The notes under the pieces: generated by a model
What the model saw: the letters and a program-made list of their open reading frames with translations, nothing else
What the model was told of the DNA's origin: nothing
Databases searched by the model: none
Made by a program: the position numbers and the translations under genes
Part shown: one piece after another, positions 17,082-26,466 of the stretch
How positions within the stretch are numbered: position 1 is the first letter of the stretch
Layout: every line of letters begins with the position of its first letter
NCBI RefSeq assembly: GCF_011074885.1
Contig: NC_054688.1
Span: 62,001-126,000, forward strand
Direction of reading: 5' to 3'
Origin: Brettanomyces bruxellensis
Taxonomy: Eukaryota > Ascomycota > Pichiomycetes > Pichiales > Pichiaceae
Length of the DNA: 64,000 nt

Positions 17082-20000
17082 ATGACTAAAAATTTCAAAA
17101 ACATTAAAAGGGTTTTCATCGCCAATAGGGGTGAGATTGCATGTCGGATCATTAGGAGTTGCAAGCAGCATGGCCTCACCTCAATTGTTGTTTTCACCAA
17201 GGAAGATACGGAATCTTTGCACGTCCTTCAAGCAGACATTAGTATTCCTTTGTCTGGAACTGGTGCTTCAGCCTACACTAACATCGATGAACTTGTTAAA
17301 ATTGCTAAAGAGGAAAGGGCTGATGTTGTGATTCCTGGTTACGGATTTCTAAGTGAAAATCAAAAGTTCACTGCGAGGCTTTTCAAGGAGGGGATTGCTT
17401 TTGCAGGACCAGACTCGAATTCCATTGAACAGTTCGGTTTAAAGCATTTGGCGAGAAAAATAGCTGTTAAGTGTCATGTTCCAGTCATTCCTGGTACTGA
17501 ACTTATCAGGGACGAAAATGAAGCAATCAAAGCTTGTGACGAAATTGGCTATCCAGTCATTTTGAAGGCTACTGCGGGAGGTGGAGGAATTGGTATGATG
17601 ATTTGCACTTCTGAAGATGAGGTTAAGAAGAATTTTACTCTTGTTAAATCGCGTGGATCATCAGTGTTCAAAAATGAAGGTGTTTTTATTGAAAAGTACT
17701 TTACCAGTGGAAGACATATCGAAGTTCAGATATTTGGAAATGGGCTGGGTGATGTTGTTACTTATGGTGAACGTGAGTGCTCAATTCAACGCCGTCATCA
17801 GAAAGTTATTGAAGAAACACCAAGTCCCTTCGTTGAAAATTCCGGGATGATGTATGATTTAAGAAGAAAATTAACGTCCTGCGCACGCAACCTTGCCGAA
17901 GAAGTCAACTATAAGTCTGCAGGAACCATTGAATTCTTGGTTGATGATGAAACAGGTGATTTCTTTTTTCTAGAAATGAACACTAGACTTCAGGTTGAGC
18001 ATGGAATTACTGAACTGGTTTACAATGTGGACCTTGTTTTTTTCATGCTACTTCAAGCAGATTACGAAATTTCTGGATCCGGAATTCCTGTTCATATTTT
18101 AAAAAAGGATTTGAATTATGAAAATTCCGTTGAAGTTCCACATGGACATGCCATTGAAGTCAGAGTATATGCTGAAAACCCTGTTAGGAATTTTGCTCCA
18201 TGTCCAGGAATTCTTCATAATGTTTCGATTCCCCCAAATGGAAGATGTGGTGAATACATTGTTAGAGTTGATCATTGGATATCTACTGGTGGAAAGGTTT
18301 CTCCATATTTTGATCCCCTGCTTGCCAAAATTATGGTGTGGTCGCCCAAAAGAACATCTCAAAATATTGTGAAGACACTCCGTCAGATCAAAATACAGGG
18401 TCCTGTTAATAATATTGAATATTGTATTGACATTTTGAAAAGCCCTGAGTTCAGCCAAGGCAAGACATTGACCACATTTCTTGATTCTTTTAAATTTAGG
18501 CCACACCTCATTGAATTTATTGACAGTGGAGATTACACCACAGTTCAAGACTTACCAGGCAGAAACAACATTAGGCATGGTGTTCCAAGAAGTGGCCCAG
18601 TTGACAATATTTCATTACAACTTGCAAATATAGCTGTTGGTAATACTAAGGATATGGAGTGTCTTGAGTGTACTGTTAGGGGTCCAGTTCTTAAATTTCA
18701 TTCAGCAGCTATCATCTCATTGGCCGGAGGCGCTTTTAACTCAACCTTAAATCAAACCGCGAAAGTACCATTTTTTACGGAACTCTATATTCCTGCAGGT
18801 TCTGTACTAGATATTGGAAAGGCTGAAGGTACTTCGGTGAAATGTTATCTTGCTGTGAAGGGGGGATTTCCTGGAGTTGCGTTATGGCTTGATTCTAAAA
18901 GTTGCACGCCTAGTCTTAAGTTGGGTGGACATCAGGGCAGAACCTTTCTTCCTGGTGATTGCTTAGAAATTGTTGGTTCTTCAAATGAATATTCTACTTT
19001 TGGCATGGGTTACAAAATTCCAAGTACTCTAATTCCTAACTTTGAGCGGTTCTCGAATGTTATTCGCATGATTGGCGGTCCCCATGACACTTCAGAAATT
19101 GCTTCAGAAAAGGGACTAAAAGAATTATACTCCAGTTCTTATAAAATCAACTTTAATTCAAATCGTGGTGCAATAAGACTAGATGGCCCAGCTTTTAAGT
19201 TTAGTAGAAAACATGGTGGCGATGGTGGTGGGCATCCAAGCAATATTCTCGAATATGCATATCCTTCAGGCGGATTAAGTAGTGTTGGTTCAACTATGGT
19301 CCTTTTTGGTGTTGATGGTGGCACACTTTCTGGTTTTACCTGCTTAGCGGTTCCTACGGAAGTTGACTTTTGGAAATTTGGTCAGGCTGCAATTGGTTCG
19401 GAAATTCAATTCAAGTTAATCGATTACTGGGATGCAATAAAACTTGAAAGGCAAAGGCAAGAATATATTGATGTACTTTCGGCAAGGCCTATGAAAACGA
19501 ATTACAAATTTTGCGATGAACTTACAAGCTACACGCCAGTGACTTCTGTTTTTGGCCATTTACTTCATAAACGGGCTGAAAATCTGAAGGGGTTACCTGC
19601 GGTGTCTTTTAGACAAGCTGGCGAAGGGATGATTCTTATTGATTTCAGTACTGATAAATACTCTTTATTCAACAATGGAAGGCAGTATATTCTTGATAAC
19701 TTAATCAAAATGAAATTGGGCTCCGATATTTTAGCCACAGAATGTGATACCGGTGGCTATTCAGTTTGCTTTGATCCACTCTTGGTTAATCGTGATGAAC
19801 TTCTCAAAAAAATAATTGCTCTTGAAGATTCAATTCCGCCGGTCGAAAATCTCAAAATACCTTCTCGAATTTTTCGTTTGCCAATTTGTTTTGAGCATGA
19901 TGCGTTGAAGAATTGTATCGATAGGTATATTCATGCACAAAGATCTCATGCTTCATACTTACCAAGTAATGTGGAATATTTGATGAAGGCCAACTGTATT

Positions 20001-20849
20001 GAAACAGTGGAAGATTTCAAAAAGTGTATTATTGAAAAGCCTGAAGTTACTGTTGCTGTTTCTTTCTTCTGTGGTAATCCTTTGCTGGTTTTTACCGACC
20101 CAAGATGTCGATTTATGACTTCCAAATACAATCCTTCTAGAACTGAGACACCAGCTGGTGCAATCGGATCCGGTTCTGTTTGTCAGTCTATTTACTCTGT
20201 TGACTCTCCAGGAGGATACATGATTTGGGGAGTCACTTTACCAAGCTGGTATTGGGACACATTTTGTCGAATTCATCGGAATCCTTGGCCATTAAATGTT
20301 TTTGATCAGATTGTATATTATGAGGTTGATGAAACTGAATTGGATGAACTTAATACCAAATGGATTACAGGTAAAGTCACATTTAAGCCAGAGAAGACTG
20401 AATTTGATTTTGTGGAATATTCAAAATTTTTGGACTCCATTAAAGATCAAATGGCCATTTTATCCAAGAAGAAGTCGCTAGCTTTTGATAGTATCGTGAA
20501 GGCTGAGCAGATTGATTTTGCTATGTGGAATAAGGAGAAGCAAGCAACAAAAGCTGCAAGAATGTCGGCTGAAAAGCTTTTGAGTGGCCCAGATATTATC
20601 AAAATTATTTCCACCATGCCTGCAAGCATTTTCAAAGTGAATTGTCAAAAAGGATTTGTTACAACCAGGAAAGAGCCTGTAGTCATTTTGGAATCAATGA
20701 AAATGGAAGTTCCTCTCAGAATAAATGATTCTGAAGGTACCGAAACTACTGAGTATAGAGTTCTTGAGTTATTAGTCGATGAAGGTGATATTGTTAATCC
20801 TGGAGAAGCTTTAGTGGTGCTCCAAAGGTTACATGTTGAGAAAAAATAG
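17082..20849 (+). CDS. urea-carboxylase-like biotin-dependent enzyme (LamA-like), no allophanate hydrolase
   Basis: 1255 residues in one open frame. Biotin carboxylase domain at about 6-455: ANRGEIACRI at the start, glycine loop AGGGGIGM near 165, ERECSIQRRHQKVIEE, and NTRLQVEH near 300. Next a PxpC/KipA-type domain (AHS2) from about 478 (DLPGRNNIRHGVPRSGPVD). Then a PxpB/KipI-type domain (AHS1) at about 839-1070, and a C-terminal biotinyl domain with ESMKM (Lys1207 biotinylated). This is the urea carboxylase order, and GGGGIG is shared with yeast Dur1,2. Dur1,2 also carries an N-terminal allophanate hydrolase, absent here and in the window. The motif VEHP reads VEHG. Divergent LamB makes an A. 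nidulans LamA role (ATP- and biotin-dependent lactam opening) more likely than urea use; this is inference. Confidence 0.9.
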   Translation: MTKNFKNIKRVFIANRGEIACRIIRSCKQHGLTSIVVFTKEDTESLHVLQADISIPLSGTGASAYTNIDELVKIAKEERADVVIPGYGFLSENQKFTARLFKEGIAFAGPDSNSIEQFGLKHLARKIAVKCHVPVIPGTELIRDENEAIKACDEIGYPVILKATAGGGGIGMMICTSEDEVKKNFTLVKSRGSSVFKNEGVFIEKYFTSGRHIEVQIFGNGLGDVVTYGERECSIQRRHQKVIEETPSPFVENSGMMYDLRRKLTSCARNLAEEVNYKSAGTIEFLVDDETGDFFFLEMNTRLQVEHGITELVYNVDLVFFMLLQADYEISGSGIPVHILKKDLNYENSVEVPHGHAIEVRVYAENPVRNFAPCPGILHNVSIPPNGRCGEYIVRVDHWISTGGKVSPYFDPLLAKIMVWSPKRTSQNIVKTLRQIKIQGPVNNIEYCIDILKSPEFSQGKTLTTFLDSFKFRPHLIEFIDSGDYTTVQDLPGRNNIRHGVPRSGPVDNISLQLANIAVGNTKDMECLECTVRGPVLKFHSAAIISLAGGAFNSTLNQTAKVPFFTELYIPAGSVLDIGKAEGTSVKCYLAVKGGFPGVALWLDSKSCTPSLKLGGHQGRTFLPGDCLEIVGSSNEYSTFGMGYKIPSTLIPNFERFSNVIRMIGGPHDTSEIASEKGLKELYSSSYKINFNSNRGAIRLDGPAFKFSRKHGGDGGGHPSNILEYAYPSGGLSSVGSTMVLFGVDGGTLSGFTCLAVPTEVDFWKFGQAAIGSEIQFKLIDYWDAIKLERQRQEYIDVLSARPMKTNYKFCDELTSYTPVTSVFGHLLHKRAENLKGLPAVSFRQAGEGMILIDFSTDKYSLFNNGRQYILDNLIKMKLGSDILATECDTGGYSVCFDPLLVNRDELLKKIIALEDSIPPVENLKIPSRIFRLPICFEHDALKNCIDRYIHAQRSHASYLPSNVEYLMKANCIETVEDFKKCIIEKPEVTVAVSFFCGNPLLVFTDPRCRFMTSKYNPSRTETPAGAIGSGSVCQSIYSVDSPGGYMIWGVTLPSWYWDTFCRIHRNPWPLNVFDQIVYYEVDETELDELNTKWITGKVTFKPEKTEFDFVEYSKFLDSIKDQMAILSKKKSLAFDSIVKAEQIDFAMWNKEKQATKAARMSAEKLLSGPDIIKIISTMPASIFKVNCQKGFVTTRKEPVVILESMKMEVPLRINDSEGTETTEYRVLELLVDEGDIVNPGEALVVLQRLHVEKK

Positions 20850-22476
20850 GTGCTCTTTTGTTTGCTTTATATCTATTCTGTCAAATTTAATGTTACTCTT
20901 TTTATTCTTTTTTGCTTTTAATGATTTTCATACTACTAATTTAAAGAATTGCTAACTGTTGTAAAAACCCACGGCGACAAATCCCGAATTATTTTTTTGC
21001 TGTCATCTGTAGATATTTTTGTACAAAGATTTTGAATGTTCCTTACCTTAACTAAGAAGTAAAATAAAAGCATCTAATGTTTATCCTTAAAAGTTAATAC
21101 ATCTAAGCTTTCCTCTTTAAATCAACGGCTTTAAGTGCCAATCGCTTTATCAAAGTTGAATGGCCCTTTTATAAAGTTTTCTAGAAAATGGTAGCAATAA
21201 AAAGAATATGTATGCATAGAACCAAAAAGGAGTAGCCAGGAAGAGATATTTTATAAGGCAGACAGCGATTCAATTAACGTTATTTAATTGATTAGATTTA
21301 AAGTATTTAATGGGGTTATTATCAAATATGCGTATTTTGTGAACATATACGGGGTACAGAGTTCCTGAATAATTCACGTTGTACGTATTATTATGGTGAG
21401 TATGTACACCTGGCTACGTAATTAATTTGTTGATGCACACTCTTAGGAATTTTTATGACTGCGTTAAATATCTTCAGAACAACATGGATGTGTTGAATGA
21501 TAATCGGTGGTCCTTTCATTTACTTTCATACCCATTTTTTATATATACTTATTCTAAAATATATTTTTGTTATCTTTAAGGGCATCTGATTAGCTGATAA
21601 TATTTATGCAGGAATACATTATTATGTCTTCTGAATAACAATTTATGGTATGTAAGTCAAATAAATTTGTGTATATATAAAAAAGTGTTTAAGTTCTCGC
21701 AACATAGCTACATATGCAATATTTTTGTGGCAATCTCTTTTGAATCTTCTTTGTAAAAGGGGTTGAACATTTTTTTACCGAATTTTTGCAATTTGATATT
21801 GGAAATAGAATTCTGTCATGAAGCAATTTTTAGCTGAATTCTAGAATAGATGTTTTCATGATTATTAAACATATAAACGTTTGGCATATATGCATGAAAC
21901 TATAGCAGATGACATTTTTTAGCCTTATTTTTAATAATATTCCTTAAAAGTAGTTGTTCATTAGGTTAGACTAAAAATCAGTCTACTTACATAGTACTTT
22001 AAACGGTGTGAACATCACTCCCACCGGAACCCTTACGAATAATATAAGAAGTCAACTTAAAAGCGCATGATCTTAGCGCCAGATAAAAAAAAATGAATTC
22101 ATTCCCTTGACTAGCTAACTCTGAATGGTACCTATAGACTATAAACGCATATGCGCATAGAAAATTGCAAAATCAGGTGCAGAAGCCTGGTAAAAGAACA
22201 TAGATTAAAAAACGATTAACTATTTTACTTCGTATTTTTCACTATTTTAAGTTTCTTTACTTTAGAAGTATATAAAGCATCTTTTTTCCCCAAGAGTACA
22301 AGATCCCTAACACTATTTTTTGTACCGTTGTATTACACTAGGTGCATAAATTTGTTGACAGTTACGTCTAAGGAAAACTATCCTGCCTTATTTCTGCCAA
22401 GGAATTTTCAATCCTGAGGATTAAAGGTATTCAAATATATACATTTCCCTTTTTAGTGGTTCTTTGTACCTTTTTC
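20850..22476. other. gene-poor AT-rich stretch
   Basis: 1.6 kb between the carboxylase stop and the first LTR. I see no coding region, tRNA or clear repeat; composition is AT-rich with short TA-rich runs. Confidence 0.5.
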
Positions 22477-23006
22477 TGTCGAAATCTACGAGTTATAATG
22501 ATGCTTTCTAAATTCAACTAGTATTTGATTTATAATATGTGAATCAAATTAGTGTTCAGACAGAAATCAGAAATGATTCACCAGGAAATGTTTCCTGTGA
22601 AATATTCTCCTTAATCTACTTTCGGCTGAGGACTACCTATTCCACTTCTGAGAAGAATATTCCTCATATATATGTAATACTTTTCCTTTATTTACTATGT
22701 GTCTTTTAAAAGGGACGATGACTTTCTTGTGTAATTTGCAATATATATTAATTAAAGGAATCCATCTTGAAGTCCTTCAGCTGAAACCAAGAGTAACCTT
22801 TGGTTTCTTGCTGGATTACAAACGTGTTTGTAAGAATCCTGTTCTGTTATGGGGATCATTCTATGCAACAGAAGTCTTTTCCATATCCGAACTATATGTC
22901 CAATCTCGTTCATAACCTTTGGCATCTGCGTGCTCGGTAGTGCTAAGGCACAGTGGTATGTGAGCAATTAGATACATATGTCACACGAGGTTTATACACT
23001 CTGACA
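22477..23006. mobile_element. solo LTR remnant, copy 1
   Basis: About 530 bp bounded by TGTCGAAATC at the left and CTCTGACA at the right, so the ends form the inverted TGTC/GACA typical of LTRs. The body aligns along most of its length with 23668-24226 at what looks like 80-85% identity (for example both carry CTGAAACCAAGAGTAACCTT and GGCACAG). No internal retroelement genes and no target-site duplication are visible (TTTTC before, TATAA after), so it is an old solo LTR. A short ORF inside (22697-22915) is not a gene. Confidence 0.7.
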
Positions 23007-23667
23007 TATAAAAAGAAAGTAAAGAAAAAATAAAAAGGAAAATAAAGTGAGGTAATCATACATAATATAAAAAAAAGATTTAATTCTCAGAAACAGAATT
23101 ATGATCGCGCATAATTATTTTTCTGCTGATTCCCTAACATACACAGTTTAGTGAATGGTACCCAAATTTAGAATGAAGCTAATTAATTTGTGTAAGGATG
23201 GTATGTCGACTAGCTAGATACCGGTTCCTGGTGTGTGAAGTTACAAAACTCAGTGACACGAATAATAATCAATAATGATATCAATATGGACAATACTGTC
23301 AACTTGTGATACAATCAATATTAAATTAAGATCAATTCAAATTAAAAAAATATATATTAGCTTGTCTTCCTTAAACTCTTTCAAGAAAAAGGAAGTATTT
23401 GTTACGTAGAATAGTTTTAGCAAAACTCAGATATCCCTTTTCACAAGTGGGATTCTCTGTGTCGCATCAATTCTCAGAAATTATGCTCTTGTTAGGATTT
23501 CTAAAAATCTGCGAAATCCGACACTAAAACAGTTAGTGCATTTTATCCAGGATTGTCTCTATTAGATATTATTCTAAATCTTCGTTATTTTAGAATAAGT
23601 TCAGATCTCAAAACAAATAAATCTAATGACATATAATAATAGATTATCTAATACTGGATAATATTCT
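23007..23667. other. spacer between the two LTR copies
   Basis: 660 bp, AT-rich, with no ORF. Too short for a retroelement interior, and no tRNA primer-binding site follows the first LTR, so the two LTRs are separate insertions rather than one element. Confidence 0.5.
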
Positions 23668-24226
23668 TGTCGGAACCTATGAGTTATAATAATGTTTTAT
23701 ATGTTAATAACGCATAAAGGTTCAACTGGTATTTGATTTATAATATGTGGATCAAATTAATGTTCAGACAGATATAAGAAATAATTCGCGGGAAAATTTT
23801 TCCTGTGAAATAAATTTCTCCCTAATCTACTTTCGGTTGAGAATGACCTATTCCACTTCTGCGGAAAAATATCTCTTATATGTATGTACTACTTTTTCCT
23901 TATATACTATGTGTCTCTTAGAAGGGACGACGACTTTATTGTGTAATTTGCAATACATATTCATATAAGGAAATCCATCTTGAAGTGATACTTCAGCTGA
24001 AACCAAGAGTAACCTTCGGGTTCTCGCTGGATTACAAACGTGTTCGTAAGGACCCTATTTTGTTATGGGGGTCATTCTATGCAACAGAAGTCTTTTCTAT
24101 ATCCGAACTATATGGCCAATCCCGTTCATAACCTTGGGCATCTACGCGCTCGGTAGTGCTACGGCACAGAGATATGTGAGCAATTAAGTAGACACAAATG
24201 TCACACGGGATTTATATACTCTGACA
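23668..24226. mobile_element. solo LTR remnant, copy 2
   Basis: About 559 bp from TGTCGGAACC to CTCTGACA, homologous to 22477-23006 and in the same orientation. Flanks ATTCT and ATTTT agree at 4 of 5 bases, a possible decayed target-site duplication. It lies about 400 bp upstream of the tRNA-Ser pair, a usual setting for yeast LTR retrotransposons. Confidence 0.7.
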
Positions 24227-24621
24227 ATTTTGCAATACAACTAGTTCGACTCCACTTTGATGGTAACAGAGTAAAGGAAGTAAATTCATTTTCTTCTATG
24301 GTGACACATACACAATTGTTAGAATGTTAAAGGCATTAACATTATCACACAGACCACTTGGTACATTTATATCCACCCACTTAGGTAACCGACCTTACAA
24401 TTGTCTGAATCTCCCCGACTGCTAGGTTCTTATTAGTTCTATTAAAGAAGGAGTTTGATAGCTAAAGCCCGGGAGTAACTCATAAGGTCTCTCTTAACTC
24501 CGACAAGTAGTCTTCATTAACATCCATAAAGTAACCAAATGACATTAAAAAAAAGTTTTTTGCAGAACTTTAAAAAATATTTTTATTGAAAATTTAAAAG
24601 GCGCAAGAATTATGGCGCTAT
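24227..24621. other. tRNA upstream region
   Basis: 395 bp with no ORF; contains the possible small LTR at 24317-24522 and an AT-rich stretch just before the tRNA genes. Confidence 0.45.
24317..24522. mobile_element. possible short LTR with TGTTA/TAACA ends
   Basis: 206 bp with perfect 5-bp inverted ends TGTTA...TAACA, ending 100 bp upstream of a tRNA gene. Flanking 5-mers (ACAAT, TCCAT) do not match and there is no second copy in the window, so this is tentative. Confidence 0.3.
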
Positions 24622-24703
24622 GTCAGTTTGTCCGAGTGGTTAAGGAGAAAGACTTGAAATCTTTTGGGCTTTGCCCGCACAGGTTCGAATCCTGTAGCTG
24701 ACG
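24622..24703 (+). tRNA. tRNA-Ser(UGA), first of tandem pair
   Basis: 82 nt, type II with a long variable arm. Acceptor GTCAGTT pairs with AGCTGAC (one G-T wobble), discriminator G. Anticodon stem AAAGA/TCTTT closes the loop CTTGAAA, giving anticodon TGA. T-loop GGTTCGAATCC is canonical. No T-run follows before the next tRNA 4 nt downstream, so the two are probably one transcript. Confidence 0.95.
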
Positions 24704-24707
24704 ACGT

Positions 24708-24789
24708 GTCAGTTTGTCCGAGTGGTTAAGGAGAAAGACTTGAAATCTTTTGGGCTCTGCCCGCACAGGTTCGAATCCTGTAGCTGACG
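24708..24789 (+). tRNA. tRNA-Ser(UGA), second of tandem pair
   Basis: 82 nt, nearly identical to the copy at 24622; one difference seen in the variable arm (GGGCTCTGCCC instead of GGGCTTTGCCC), a loop change. Same anticodon TGA, acceptor and discriminator G. Followed within 6 bp by T7. Confidence 0.95.
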
Positions 24790-24794
24790 TTTAA

Positions 24795-24801
24795 TTTTTT
24801 T
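24795..24801 (+). terminator. RNA polymerase III terminator (T7)
   Basis: Run of seven T just after the second tRNA-Ser. It is the only T-run of four or more after either tRNA start, so it likely ends a joint precursor. Confidence 0.75.
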
Positions 24802-25147
24802 GCGGACGAACTGTACGGTTGGTCTTTAGTCATCGACGAAGTGGTTCTTTCTTTTTTGTTTGGTAAGTTTATAAAATTGAACTGTCTAGGGTGTATGATA
24901 AGGTAAATGTTATAACAGTTATAAATATTGAATCCGCTGTTTCTTGAGCTTTCCATCTTTTAAATTACTGTAAAGCTGCTTTTTTGTTTTATCTGCTCAG
25001 TGAAAGCAGCAATTAGGCCTAAAAGAACTTACATGTAGTATTATGCTCTATAAAACACATTTACAAGTTGCAGCTACGTCGAGACCCCTCCAGTTCTTAT
25101 CAATTTCAATTAGTAAAGATATACACTCTATACACAACCAAGCGCAA
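24802..25147. other. spacer between tRNA pair and LST8
   Basis: About 350 bp, no credible gene. Holds the 3' end region of LST8. Confidence 0.4.
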
Positions 25148-26059
25148 TTAAACATCGTTCAGGGCTACGCTCACAACACCCTTATTGTGTCCATTATACT
25201 GCCTCACTGTTTCATTCGTACTTAAATCCCAAAGTCGAACGTAATGATCGGAACATGCTGTGACCAAATAAGCACTATCTGCACTAAAGGAACAATCCCA
25301 GACCCATCTTTGATGACCCCGTAAGGTCGTCTCAAGTTGAAAGTCATCCATCGTAGACCAGACTCTGGCAGTATGATCTGCTGAACATGTAGCTAAATGC
25401 CTACAATCTGAAGAAAGTAGAACTCTAGTTATATATTTGGAGTGTGCCTTAAACTTCCGAGCTGGTTTGAGAATAGTTTCGTTAGCAGTGTTCTCCATAT
25501 CCCAAACATAACAATTGCCCTTATTGTTTCCAGCAACAAGCATAGAACCATCAGATGCAACTGAAACTGATTGGATGGAAACATCATCTTCAGGTATCAA
25601 TTGATGTGTGCATTTATTTTCACTGAGATCCCAAACTCGCACATTACCATTTTGATCACAACTTATCAGTTCTCCCTGGTTAGGATGTATGACAACTTCA
25701 TTAACCGGACAATCATGTTTGTAACTTCTCTGTACACTAGGAGATCGCACATCCCAAACTTTTACCGTTCCGTCTTCCGATGATGAGCACATCCATCTAT
25801 TATCTATTTGAAATGCTATTGATGTGACATTGCTTGTATGACCCTCAAAATGTGACACAGGATTAGGATTTGTTGACTGAATATCGTACATTCTAATTTT
25901 TGGATTTCCAGCTGCAGCCAGAAACTTCTTATCTGATGTAACTTCTAATCTATTCACCTGGGAATCTGCATGCTGAATAGTTCGGGAACAAACTCCCGTT
26001 AAGGCTTCCCAAAAGCGAATAGTATGATCATAACCTGCTGATGCTAATATAACCGACAT
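25148..26059 (-). CDS. LST8: TOR complex WD-repeat subunit LST8
   Basis: 303 residues from the ATG at 26059 (MSVILASAGYDHTIRFW), the same length as S. cerevisiae Lst8; the frame runs open to 26101 but the extension is not conserved in the family. Seven WD repeats fill the protein, with recognisable ends FWEAL, MYDIQ, VWDVR, VWDLS, VWDME, VWSTM and LWDLS. Lst8 binds the kinase domain of Tor in TORC1 and TORC2 and affects nutrient signalling and amino acid permease sorting. The repeat order HFEGHTSNVTSIAFQ and RHLATCSADHTARVW is diagnostic. Confidence 0.95.
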   Translation of the reverse strand: MSVILASAGYDHTIRFWEALTGVCSRTIQHADSQVNRLEVTSDKKFLAAAGNPKIRMYDIQSTNPNPVSHFEGHTSNVTSIAFQIDNRWMCSSSEDGTVKVWDVRSPSVQRSYKHDCPVNEVVIHPNQGELISCDQNGNVRVWDLSENKCTHQLIPEDDVSIQSVSVASDGSMLVAGNNKGNCYVWDMENTANETILKPARKFKAHSKYITRVLLSSDCRHLATCSADHTARVWSTMDDFQLETTLRGHQRWVWDCSFSADSAYLVTACSDHYVRLWDLSTNETVRQYNGHNKGVVSVALNDV

Positions 26060-26466
26060 TCCAAATAGTATTCTACTCCATAGGGCGGAAAAAAATAGCA
26101 ATGCTTATAAGTAGTCATGGTTAGTATAGGAAATAACACAGATGGGGTGTGAAAGTTAATAAATATTGGCGCGGGGGAGAGAAAAAAAGAAAAAAAGATT
26201 AAGCTCCAAAATCCAAGAGATACTATAGATATTTTTTCCCCTCTACGTGATTTGTTTACATTATTCATATTTTAATTGCTCACTATTATTTCATTAAAAT
26301 AGTTCTATATTAAAGGAAAGGAAACGAGAAGATGCTACCTAGCATTTGAAATACGAAAAAAATCAAGAGAATGCCAAAAAAAAAATATGAAAATCAACGT
26401 AATGTACATGCAGAAAGTAAGGAAGGAAGACCTACTCATATCTCAGAGAATAGCAATTTTACTCAC
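26060..26466. other. LST8 promoter and SIS1 3' end
   Basis: 407 bp, A/T-rich with several A-runs; no gene seen. Confidence 0.4.

Noticed and set aside
17082..20849. Calling the 1255-residue protein DUR1,2 (urea amidolyase)
   Set aside because: The allophanate hydrolase part is missing and LamB is the divergent neighbour; the carboxylase half alone does not make a urea amidolyase.
22697..23968. Short ORFs at 22697-22915 and 23747-23968
   Set aside because: They lie inside the two LTR copies at homologous positions and show no family features.
22477..24226. One composite retrotransposon flanked by two LTRs
   Set aside because: Interior is only 660 bp, has no primer-binding site or genes, and the outer flanks do not match.
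24726..24956. Minus-strand ORF of 76 codons
   Set aside because: It overlaps the second tRNA-Ser gene and has no recognisable sequence.
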